From: Candidatus Cloacimonadota bacterium | Lineage (GTDB): Bacteria; Cloacimonadota; Cloacimonadia; Cloacimonadales; TCS61 | Length of the DNA: 6,725 nucleotides | Assembly (NCBI GenBank): GCA_023133395.1 | Contig: JAGLWO010000491.1 | Coordinates: 1 to 6,725 of the forward strand | Direction: 5' to 3' | In this document: in pieces, positions 1 through 5,445 of the stretch | How positions within the stretch are numbered: the first letter of the stretch is position 1 | How the letters are laid out: each line of letters starts with the position of its first letter | Made by a program: the position numbers and the translations under genes | The notes under the pieces: model-generated | Told to the model about the DNA's origin: nothing | The model's database searches: none | What the model saw: the letters and a program-made list of their open reading frames with translations, nothing else

Positions 1-180
1 ATCATTAAAAAAAGTGGTTCCTGGTTCTCTTACAATGAAATGAAAATTGGACAGGGTACAGACCGTGTTAAAGAATTTCTAATTGAAAATCAGGATATCT
101 TGAATGAGATTGAAACTAAGGTCAAAACGGTGTTGGGGTTAGTAAAGCCATCAAAAGATGAAGGTCAGGACAAAGAGTAA
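1..180 (+). CDS. recA: RecA recombinase, C-terminal end (5' part outside window)
   Basis: The reading frame is open from base 1 and ends at the TAA at 178-180, giving the last 59 residues of the protein. The start of this piece, IIKKSGSWFSYNEMKIGQG, matches the RecA C-terminal segment that begins KSGxWYSY and continues with a G-Q-G turn. The helix after it (DRVKEFLIENQDILNEIE) matches the usual 'N.k.yL.enp.i..eIe..i' end of RecA. The tail after that is short and charged (KPSKDEGQDKE), as in many RecA proteins, where the acidic tail tempers DNA binding. RecA forms filaments on single-stranded DNA for homologous recombination and triggers LexA cleavage. The ATPase core lies upstream and cannot be judged here. 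The next gene, recX, begins inside this one, which supports the assignment. Confidence 0.93.
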   Translation: MIKKSGSWFSYNEMKIGQGTDRVKEFLIENQDILNEIETKVKTVLGLVKPSKDEGQDKE

Positions 181-772
181 ATCCAAAACTATCTATACAG
201 TACTTATAGATGAAGAAATCTGGGGGATTTTACCAAAAAAAATCCTCCATTTTTTTTCGCTCCCTCCAGAAAAGGAAATAAGACTTTCAAAAGAAGAGAT
301 TATTAAACTCTTGAGCGAGATTGAAAAGTATGTGTGGAGTAAACTTCTAAATTACATATCCTTTAGCGAGCGTTCCGTATGGCAGTGTAAGAACTATTTA
401 GAACAGTTGCCTTTAAATGAGTGTCTGGTTGAGAAACTGGTTGATAGAGCAGTTGCAGCGAATTATGTAAACGACCAAAGATTCGCAGAACTCTATGTTG
501 AACATTTAATTAATAAAGGCAAGAACCCTCGTGAAATAAAGAGTAAACTACTTACAAAGCATATAGATGACGGTATTATTAACGAAGTCATTTTAAACTA
601 TTTCACGCCTGAAAAACAGGAAGAAATTCTAAATCTGAATATTATGAAAGCATTAACCAGATATTCAAAATATCCAGAAAAAGAGAAAAAAGAAAAAATT
701 CTGAATTATTTAACCCGCAGGGGATTTTCGTATTGGGAAATTAAAGAAAAATTAGATAAGATAAGAGGATAA
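158..772 (+). CDS. recX: RecX, regulator of RecA
   Basis: This 204-residue protein belongs to the RecX family, which binds RecA filaments and modulates their growth and activity. The N-terminal part (about 1-60) is a beta-rich start plus a linker. From about 66 on it is helical, built of the three-helix repeats typical of RecX. The signature NYVNDQRFAELYVE at about 102-115 corresponds to the family 'gyidD.rFA..yv' motif and is followed by G-K-N-P-R-E-I-K-S-K-L. A second repeat ends with RRGFSYWEIKEKL near 187-199. The ATG at 158 lies inside recA. An in-frame stop at 143-145 excludes any earlier start. No strong Shine-Dalgarno site precedes it, so translation probably depends on ribosomes finishing recA. 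The gene overlaps recA by 23 bases and is followed one base later by the NIF3-like gene. Length is in the normal range for the family. Confidence 0.92.
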   Translation: MKVRTKSKSKTIYTVLIDEEIWGILPKKILHFFSLPPEKEIRLSKEEIIKLLSEIEKYVWSKLLNYISFSERSVWQCKNYLEQLPLNECLVEKLVDRAVAANYVNDQRFAELYVEHLINKGKNPREIKSKLLTKHIDDGIINEVILNYFTPEKQEEILNLNIMKALTRYSKYPEKEKKEKILNYLTRRGFSYWEIKEKLDKIRG

Positions 773-773
773 A

Positions 774-1868
774 ATGATACCTGTAAAAGTAAAGGATATC
801 GTTGCCCACATTCACAAAATTGCTAATCCCGGTTTAGCTCTGGAATGGGATAATGTCGGTTTCCAGCTTGGAGATGCAGAGCAGGAAGTAAAAAAGATTT
901 TATTAACACTTGATGTGACAGAGAATGCCATTAACAAAGCGATTAAAGAGAATGTTGATCTTATTATTTCCCATCACCCGCTCATTCTAAAACCTATAAA
1001 AAAGATAACAAATCCCCTTTATTTGAAATTAATAATAAATAATGTTTCGGTTTTTTGTATACATACGAATCTGGATGTAGTTAAGAAAGGTGTTAATTTT
1101 GCTTTGGCAGAAAAACTGGGTTTAAGAAATCTGGAGTTTTTATCTTCTGAAACCGGTTCAAAACTATTTCAAGTTGCTGTGTATGTTCCTGAAAGTTCAA
1201 TGGAAAATGTTGCAAAGGTTGCTTTTGAAACGGGAGCAGGAATTATCGGGAATTACAGCCACTGCTTGAATGATTATGAAGTTAGTGGTCAATTCAAACC
1301 TTTACCTGGAAGTAGCCCCACAGTTGGTAAGCAGGGGAAATTAGAACGGGTCACTGAACAAAAAATTGAGTTCTTTGTGGATTCTTTCAATTTACAAAAT
1401 GTAATTACAGCAATAAAAAAAGCTCATCCGTATGAAACACCAGTGTATGTTGTATATCCTCAAGAGAGAATAAGTGAAAATTACGGACTTGGTTTAATCG
1501 GAGAACTAACAAATAATTCTACTCTCAAGAATTTTGCTGAACTTGTAAAAAGAAAATTAAAAGCTCCGTTTGTAAAACTCTGGCTGGCAGATAAAGAGCT
1601 AAATTCACCTGTTCACAAAATCGCGATCTGCGGCGGGAGTGGTAGTTCTTTACTCCCTCAGGTTTATGGGCGTGCTGATGTTTTTGTCTCTTCCGGTTTT
1701 AATTACCATACTTTGTTAGACAGTAAAATTCCACTTATAGATGCAGGGCATTTTTATACTGAAAACCCTGTTCTGGAAAATCTGGCAGAGATGCTCTCTG
1801 GGTTTGATGTTGAGATAATAATGCTATCACCTGAGGAACATGAGATACAGAAAGAAATCATTTGTTAA
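774..1868 (+). CDS. NIF3-family dinuclear metal centre protein (YqfO type)
   Basis: This 364-residue protein is of the NIF3/YbgI/YqfO family, cytosolic toroidal hexamers that hold two metal ions per subunit. The biochemical role is unsettled; GTP cyclohydrolase-like annotations are common but poorly supported. The metal ligands expected for the family are visible: the SHHP motif with H67 and H68, H97 and D101 in HTNLD, and H326 and E330 in DAGHFYTE. The N-terminal WDNVGFQLGD (about 25-34) is also typical. Residues about 131-230 are the extra PII/CutA-like domain found in the long YqfO subtype, ending in the hallmark AHPYETP near 217-223. The total matches long-form members of about 365-375 residues and not the short E. 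coli YbgI form of about 247. The ATG at 774 is preceded by an AGAGG ribosome site at 764-768 that overlaps the recX stop region, so the two are translationally linked. Confidence 0.93.
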   Translation: MIPVKVKDIVAHIHKIANPGLALEWDNVGFQLGDAEQEVKKILLTLDVTENAINKAIKENVDLIISHHPLILKPIKKITNPLYLKLIINNVSVFCIHTNLDVVKKGVNFALAEKLGLRNLEFLSSETGSKLFQVAVYVPESSMENVAKVAFETGAGIIGNYSHCLNDYEVSGQFKPLPGSSPTVGKQGKLERVTEQKIEFFVDSFNLQNVITAIKKAHPYETPVYVVYPQERISENYGLGLIGELTNNSTLKNFAELVKRKLKAPFVKLWLADKELNSPVHKIAICGGSGSSLLPQVYGRADVFVSSGFNYHTLLDSKIPLIDAGHFYTENPVLENLAEMLSGFDVEIIMLSPEEHEIQKEIIC

Positions 1869-1873
1869 ATACA

Positions 1874-1895
1874 GTAGTTCGCGAGTCCTCTCGCG
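1874..1895 (+). repeat. REP unit R1 (GTAG + hairpin)
   Basis: GTAG at 1874-1877, two spacer bases, then a perfect 6-bp stem CGCGAG/CTCGCG (1880-1885 with 1890-1895) closing a TCCT loop. A GTAG tetranucleotide 5' of a hairpin is the known form of REP elements recognised by RAYT transposases, and a RAYT gene starts 43 bases downstream. It is the first of five units sharing the same GTAG-N8-loop spacing. Confidence 0.8.
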
Positions 1896-1902
1896 TATTT
1901 TT
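1880..1902 (+). terminator. Possible rho-independent terminator of the recA-recX-NIF3 operon (uses REP hairpin R1)
   Basis: The GC-rich 6-bp stem at 1880-1895 is followed at once by TATTTTT (1896-1902). It lies 12 bases after the NIF3-like stop codon. The stem is short and the U-tract is interrupted by one A, so termination may be partial. The same bases form REP unit R1. If it works, it would insulate the RAYT gene from the recA operon. Confidence 0.45.
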
Positions 1903-1925
1903 CCGTCAGAGGACTGACGGGTAAC
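1903..1925 (-). repeat. REP unit R2 (inverted, degenerate tetranucleotide)
   Basis: A perfect 7-bp stem CCGTCAG/CTGACGG (1903-1909 with 1914-1920) with loop AGGA, which reads TCCT on the minus strand. On that strand GTTA (1925 down to 1922) occupies the place of GTAG, again 8 bases before the loop. R1 and R2 face each other across a 7-base spacer, the usual paired layout of REP elements in a BIME. Confidence 0.72.
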
Positions 1926-1938
1926 AGAATAAGGGTTT

Positions 1939-2571
1939 ATGAAATACAAACAATTTTACCACCGTAATCTTCCACACATACAACCAGAAGATTCAGTTCT
2001 CTTTGTTACGTACAGATTGTTTTTTGAATTACCTGTGGAATATCATAATAAAATCCAGAAAATGAAATTAGAATTCCGTAGAAGGATAAAATTTTTAGAT
2101 AAAAGAAAAATAGAATTAGAAAAATATAAATTCGAAAATAGACTATTTGATTTTAAAGATAATTTTATTGGGAAATTTAAAAATTCACCATTTTTGCTGA
2201 AGAATAAAAACATTGCAAATTTAGTTAAAGACAGTTTGTTTTGGGGTGTTCAAAAGAGATACGATCTATTTGCTTTTTGTATTATGCCCAATCATGTTCA
2301 TATTGTAATTAGACCATTGCTGAAGAACGAAGAACCATTTCCGTTACAACAGATTATGTGTGATCACAAGCATTTCACAGCTATAGAGTCAAACAAAATA
2401 CTGAAACGAAATGGACATTTCTGGCTGGATGAACATTACGATCATTATATAAGAAATGAGAAAGAATTTTATAATATTTTAAACTATATTTATATGAACC
2501 CCGTAAAAGCAAATTTAGTTGAAACTCCTGAAGAATGGGAGTTTACTTATATAAATGAAGAATTATTGTAG
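1939..2571 (+). CDS. REP-associated tyrosine transposase (RAYT, Y1_Tnp / HUH family)
   Basis: This 210-residue protein belongs to the IS200/IS605-related Y1 transposases, in the RAYT group that cleaves and rejoins single-stranded REP hairpins. The HUH motif is H119-V-H121 in FCIMPNHVHIVI (about 113-124). The catalytic tyrosine is most likely Y183 in NYIYMNPVKANLVE, by analogy with the 'YI..NPv.agLv' helix of RAYTs; Y185 is the alternative. The family's conserved run-in, EHYDHYIRNEKEFYNIL, occupies about 165-181, and the usual PEEW ends the domain at about 197-200. Residues about 36-80 are a lysine- and glutamate-rich insert. The frame is intact with all key residues, so it could be active. 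A weak AAGGG ribosome site precedes the ATG. Flanking hairpins with GTAG tetranucleotides (1874-1925 and 2568-2644) fit this role. There is no tnpB partner and no second transposase gene. Confidence 0.9.
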   Translation: MKYKQFYHRNLPHIQPEDSVLFVTYRLFFELPVEYHNKIQKMKLEFRRRIKFLDKRKIELEKYKFENRLFDFKDNFIGKFKNSPFLLKNKNIANLVKDSLFWGVQKRYDLFAFCIMPNHVHIVIRPLLKNEEPFPLQQIMCDHKHFTAIESNKILKRNGHFWLDEHYDHYIRNEKEFYNILNYIYMNPVKANLVETPEEWEFTYINEELL

Positions 2572-2589
2572 CACACGAGTCCCTTCATG
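2568..2589 (+). repeat. REP unit R3 (decayed hairpin; overlaps the RAYT stop codon)
   Basis: GTAG at 2568-2571 contains the TAG stop codon of the transposase. After two bases follows CACGAG (2574-2579), loop TCCC, then TTCATG (2584-2589). The stem pairs imperfectly: one C-A mismatch and one G-T wobble in six. The spacing from GTAG to loop is 8 bases as in R1, so I take it as a decayed copy. Confidence 0.62.
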
Positions 2590-2598
2590 TTATTGGTT

Positions 2599-2621
2599 CC
2601 ATCAGAGGACTGATGGACTAC
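2599..2621 (-). repeat. REP unit R4 (inverted)
   Basis: A perfect 7-bp stem CCATCAG/CTGATGG (2599-2605 with 2610-2616) and loop AGGA, read on the minus strand as GTAG (2621 down to 2618), one base, stem, TCCT loop. It differs from R2 by a paired change (G-C to A-T) that preserves the stem. R3 and R4 face each other across 9 bases, repeating the R1/R2 layout. Confidence 0.78.
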
Positions 2622-2622
2622 A

Positions 2623-2644
2623 GTAACACGCGAGTCTTCTCGTG
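2623..2644 (+). repeat. REP unit R5 (GTAA variant)
   Basis: GTAA at 2623-2626, two bases, then CGCGAG (2629-2634), loop TCTT, CTCGTG (2639-2644). Five pairs are standard and one is a G-T wobble. The outer stem resembles R1. Its tetranucleotide abuts that of R4 back to back (CTAC-a-GTAA), so R4 and R5 diverge from one point. Confidence 0.7.
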
Positions 2645-2680
2645 GGAGCTTAAATTAAAAAAAATTAAATTTGAGGAACC

Positions 2681-3130
2681 ATGGATATATCACCCTGGAT
2701 GCTGGAATTTATAAATAATTATGGAATTTTGGCTCTATTTGTTACTTCGTTCATAGCAGCCACTATTGTGCCGGCAAGCTCTGCTGCTATTTTGTTAGCT
2801 GCTTTGGCTGCAGGAGCACCTCCTGTTCCTGCTTTGATCGCCTGTTCAATTGGTAACAGCTTGGGTTGTGCTGCCAACTACTGGATAGGCTATCTTATAG
2901 GTAAACCGCTCATTCCCAGGCTGGAGAAGTCAAAAAGTGGTAGGAAGGCTATAGAATACACACAAAAATACGGAACATGGAGCCTGCTGGTTTCCTGGAC
3001 GCCATTCTTGGGAGATCCTCTCACTATTGTGGCTGGAATATTCAGAATACCCTTTCTCAAATTCTCGATGATTGTATATCCTCTGCGGATAGTAGGCTAC
3101 ATTATAATTGCATTATTTTTCATAAAATAA
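2681..3130 (+). CDS. YqaA-like DedA/VTT-domain inner-membrane protein
   Basis: This 149-residue hydrophobic protein resembles E. coli YqaA and, more distantly, the DedA/SNARE-associated (VTT) family. Shared features are the N-terminal membrane segment with FVTSFIAATIVPASSA (about 20-35), the GNSLGCAANYWIG stretch (about 58-70), a charged loop ending in a short helix (about 79-94), YGTWSLLVSWTPFLGDP (about 96-112) and a last hydrophobic segment reaching the C-terminus. The proline and glycine-aspartate in SWTPFLGDP sit in a re-entrant region conserved in the family. DedA relatives act in membrane homeostasis and lipid-carrier flipping; the YqaA branch itself is uncharacterised. GAGGA (2673-2677) precedes the ATG by only 3 bases, which is close but usable. 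The next in-frame ATG, at 2699, has a poorer site. It lies just after the REP cluster and ends two bases before a terminator hairpin. Confidence 0.8.
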   Translation: MDISPWMLEFINNYGILALFVTSFIAATIVPASSAAILLAALAAGAPPVPALIACSIGNSLGCAANYWIGYLIGKPLIPRLEKSKSGRKAIEYTQKYGTWSLLVSWTPFLGDPLTIVAGIFRIPFLKFSMIVYPLRIVGYIIIALFFIK

Positions 3131-3157
3131 AAGCCTTCCCCGAGAATGGGGAAGGCT
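3121..3157 (-). terminator. Rho-independent terminator between convergent genes
   Basis: A perfect 10-bp stem AGCCTTCCCC/GGGGAAGGCT (3132-3141 with 3148-3157) with a 6-base loop. Read on the minus strand it is followed by TTTATTTTATG, a good U-tract, so it terminates the permease operon. On the plus strand the following bases are not T-rich, but the strong stem may also stop transcripts from the YqaA-like gene. Confidence 0.85.
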
Positions 3158-3185
3158 GGCACTAACAATTTCAATTACAGAGCAA

Positions 3186-3374
3186 TTATTCCTTTTTCTC
3201 ACATTCACAGACAACTTTAAGGCATATAGCAAGAAGCATAGCACTGGTTGCTGCGTGGAAATAGTTAACCGGATAACCTACTCCTAGGAAAGCACTTCCT
3301 TTCAGGAATGTGATAAAACCAAACAGCATTAATATAGCGCCGATGATTACCAAAATTGAGCTGATAATTTTCAT
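3186..3374 (-). CDS. Small hypothetical membrane protein (62 aa)
   Basis: I do not recognise this family. The 62-residue product has two likely membrane helices, about residues 4-25 (hydrophobic and glycine-containing) and 38-55, joined by a short loop with GVGYP. It ends in a charged tail with two cysteines, CECEKKE, next to a third cysteine at the membrane edge. The gene is credible because CCTCCT at 3380-3385 gives a perfect AGGAGG ribosome site on the minus strand, 5 bases before the ATG. It lies 50 bases after the MalG-like stop and just before the operon terminator, so it is probably co-transcribed with the permeases. Its role there is unknown. A small transporter accessory subunit is possible but unsupported. 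Confidence 0.72.
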   Translation of the reverse strand: MKIISSILVIIGAILMLFGFITFLKGSAFLGVGYPVNYFHAATSAMLLAICLKVVCECEKKE

Positions 3375-3393
3375 TTTTTCCTCCTTTTATTTT

Positions 3394-3408
3394 AGATGCA
3401 AGGCATCT
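3394..3408 (-). other. Small intergenic hairpin in permease operon
   Basis: AGATGC (3394-3399) pairs perfectly with GCATCT (3403-3408) around a 3-base loop, in the 50-base gap between the MalG-like stop and the 62-residue gene. On the transcribed minus strand no U-run follows, so it is not a terminator. It could affect mRNA processing, or be chance. Confidence 0.3.
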
Positions 3409-3424
3409 TTATTCTTTTTAAATA

Positions 3425-4402
3425 TTATCCCTTTAATCCACTGGAAGCAAAGCTGGCAATAATTTGTTTCTGAGCAAACAGGAATAGAATTATCAAAGGT
3501 AAAATACTGAACGTTGAAGCCGACATTAGAAGTGCTGTTTGAGTCGAAGCTTCCTGTGAAAAATAACTCAATCCTACCTGGAGCACGCGTAGTTCCGGGC
3601 TGTCCGTCATGATAAGAGGCCACATAAAGCTGTTCCAGCTTCCGATAAAACCGAAAATTGCAGCAGTTGCAATCACAGATTTAGAAAGTGGCAAAACTAT
3701 CTTCCACAAAGCTCTCAAACGACTGCAACCATCTATATAAGCAGCATCTAAAAGATCCCTGGGTATGGTTTTGAATTGTTGTCGCAAAAGGAATATTGTG
3801 AAGATATTTGCTACCCACGGAATAATAAGTGCCTGGTAAGTATCGATCCAGCCAAGATGATTCAAAAGAACATACGAAGGAATCAAATAAACTGGTTGGG
3901 GAACCATCATCATACTGATGAAAAGGTAGAAGAAAAAATCCCTTCCTCTGAATTTCATAATTGCGAAAGCATAAGCAGCCAGAGATCCTGTAATAAGAAC
4001 TCCGATTACAACTGAAAAAGAGACAAACAATGTGTTTAAAAAGTATCTACCAAAAGGAACTTTATTAAAAGCAGTCGTAAAATTTTCGAGATGAAGTTTG
4101 AATTGTCTTTGGGTTACAATACTCGAATTCGGTATTTTCTTATAAGAACTGATCCTTTCCCATTTTTCATTGAAAAGATGAACATAAGAACTATCACCTT
4201 CGTCTTTTACCAGAGTTATGCGGTATTCTTTATCATCTTCAGTATAAGTTGAAAATTCCTCGATAGGTAGAAAACCTACATTTCCTTTGTTAACTTCAAG
4301 CTGAGATTTAACAGAAGTTGTAACCATCCATATAAACGGGATTACCATTATTATTCCGCAAAAAATAAGAATAGTGTAAGTAATAACTTTTGTAGGATTC
4401 AT
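3425..4402 (-). CDS. MalG-like carbohydrate ABC transporter permease
   Basis: This inner-membrane subunit is of the sugar-uptake (CUT1) ABC permease family, pairing with the upstream MalF-like subunit to form the channel. Six membrane helices can be placed at about 8-28, 121-147, 153-175, 186-208, 240-262 and 290-312. The cytoplasmic EAA loop that docks the ATPase is present as D219-A-A-Y-I-D-G225 with the downstream I-V-L-P (235-238). The C-terminal IIASFASSGLKG is the usual MalG-type ending. At 325 residues it is longer than typical family members of about 270-300. The excess lies in the first periplasmic loop, about 40-105, which looks like a small beta-rich insert. The ATG at 4400-4402 is preceded by a GGGA ribosome site and lies 12 bases after the MalF-like stop. 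The substrate cannot be told from sequence. Confidence 0.92.
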   Translation of the reverse strand: MNPTKVITYTILIFCGIIMVIPFIWMVTTSVKSQLEVNKGNVGFLPIEEFSTYTEDDKEYRITLVKDEGDSSYVHLFNEKWERISSYKKIPNSSIVTQRQFKLHLENFTTAFNKVPFGRYFLNTLFVSFSVVIGVLITGSLAAYAFAIMKFRGRDFFFYLFISMMMVPQPVYLIPSYVLLNHLGWIDTYQALIIPWVANIFTIFLLRQQFKTIPRDLLDAAYIDGCSRLRALWKIVLPLSKSVIATAAIFGFIGSWNSFMWPLIMTDSPELRVLQVGLSYFSQEASTQTALLMSASTFSILPLIILFLFAQKQIIASFASSGLKG

Positions 4403-4414
4403 ACTTTTCCCTTA

Positions 4415-5359
4415 TTAATAATGGACTTTCTTCTCCAGACGCTTTTGCAGTAAAGTTAGTGTAAGGATGATTGCAAATAGAACGAGTGCAATTGCGCTTG
4501 CATAACTCAGGTCGTTACTTTCCCCAAAACCTTTATCGAACAGGAAGTAAACAATAACCTTGGTTGTTCCCAACGGACCACCCACAGGAGGACCGGTCAT
4601 TAAATAGATCTGGGAAAATACCTGGAATGTAACGATGGTTGTCATCATCAGAACATAGAATGTTGTAGGTGAAATAAGAGGCCAGGTGATTTTAAAGAAC
4701 TGCTTTATCTTTCCTGCTCCATCAATATCGGCAGCTTCATAATAAACATTCGGAATATTCTGTAATCCTGCCAGGTAAATTATGGTATTGTATCCCAATC
4801 CCTTCCATATTGTTACAATGATAATACAGAAAAGTGCTTGCGAGGGTCCACCCAGATAAGAAGGAAGGTCAATTCCAAAATTTGCAAAAAGAAGTTGAAA
4901 GATTCCTCTACTTTCTGCCAACCAAGCTAAAGGATCAAAACCGATTTTTTCCAAAAAATAATTTGCTAGCCCGGTTTGTTGATTGAAGATAATTTTCCAG
5001 ACAATGGAAATTGCAACCATGGATGTCACTGTGGGAATAAAATAAATAGATCTGAAAAAGCTTTTTAATTTTTTAATGCCATTTAAAAGAGTAGCAAAAA
5101 ATAGCGACAGCACCAAACTAATCGGTACAACAAAAATCACCAAGTAGAATGTATTCAAAAGCGATTGCCAGAATTCCTTATCATAAATGAGTTTAGAATA
5201 ATTTGAGAGCCCGATGAACTCTCCTGGTCCGGTAATTGTCCAATCAAAGAAACTAACGATGAAGGAAAGTACAATAGGAACCAGTCGAAAAACAATAACA
5301 ATTATCGCAGCTGGTAGCAAATATAGATATGGACCGAAATTAAATTTTTTCTTTTTCAT
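4415..5359 (-). CDS. MalF-like carbohydrate ABC transporter permease
   Basis: First gene of the minus-strand operon, encoding the MalF-type partner of the MalG-like permease. From the ATG at 5357-5359 the product is 314 residues, starting MKKKKFNFG and then a first membrane helix at about 11-33. Further helices lie near 67-92, 104-126, 172-195, 230-252 and 285-305. The EAA loop is canonical: E208-A-A-D-I-D-G214, followed by I-T-W-P (224-227). FFRSIYFIPT (about 101-110) and the FSQIYLMTGPP stretch (248-258) are typical of the CUT1 family. I prefer this ATG over an in-frame TTG at 5383 because the TTG has no ribosome site and overlaps a candidate promoter's start region, while CAGGG precedes the ATG. 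Periplasmic residues 140-175 are somewhat extended. No binding protein or ATPase gene adjoins, so the transporter must be completed by genes elsewhere. Confidence 0.9.
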   Translation of the reverse strand: MKKKKFNFGPYLYLLPAAIIVIVFRLVPIVLSFIVSFFDWTITGPGEFIGLSNYSKLIYDKEFWQSLLNTFYLVIFVVPISLVLSLFFATLLNGIKKLKSFFRSIYFIPTVTSMVAISIVWKIIFNQQTGLANYFLEKIGFDPLAWLAESRGIFQLLFANFGIDLPSYLGGPSQALFCIIIVTIWKGLGYNTIIYLAGLQNIPNVYYEAADIDGAGKIKQFFKITWPLISPTTFYVLMMTTIVTFQVFSQIYLMTGPPVGGPLGTTKVIVYFLFDKGFGESNDLSYASAIALVLFAIILTLTLLQKRLEKKVHY

Positions 5360-5388
5360 ACGAAATTTACCCTGAAAACACAAACCAA

Positions 5389-5416
5389 ATAATTACCAGA
5401 AGATTTATGATGTCAA
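5389..5416 (-). promoter_or_regulatory. Candidate sigma-70-type promoter of the permease operon
   Basis: On the minus strand a perfect TTGACA (5416 down to 5411) is followed after 16 bases by AATTAT (5394 down to 5389), four of six matches to TATAAT. Transcription would start near 5380, just upstream of the ATG at 5359 and downstream of or at the TTG at 5383, which favours the ATG. It is predicted from motif match alone. Confidence 0.4.
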
Positions 5417-5445
5417 TTGAATTCTCATTAGGATTTGTTTTCCCA

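Noticed and set aside
1870..2650. CRISPR array or att-site pair formed by the repeats around 1880-1920 and 2574-2644
   Set aside because: Repeats are short hairpins in alternating orientation with 1-12 base gaps rather than regular spacers, no cas genes are present, and the GTAG-hairpin form next to a RAYT gene explains them better.
2977..3165. Plus-strand open frame inside the YqaA-like gene
   Set aside because: It overlaps a well-supported membrane protein in another frame, runs through the terminator hairpin and has no recognisable protein features.
3387..3623. Minus-strand open frame overlapping the end of the MalG-like gene
   Set aside because: Out of frame with a permease of clear family membership and without a ribosome site or coherent domain.
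3776..4015. Plus-strand open frame antisense to the MalG-like gene
   Set aside because: Antisense to a strongly supported gene, with a composition typical of chance frames (many Asn, Cys, His and Ser).
5360..5383. Longer MalF-like protein starting at an in-frame TTG at 5383
   Set aside because: No ribosome site precedes the TTG, it lies at the expected transcription start of the candidate promoter, and the ATG at 5359 has CAGGG upstream and gives a natural KKKK-then-helix N-terminus.
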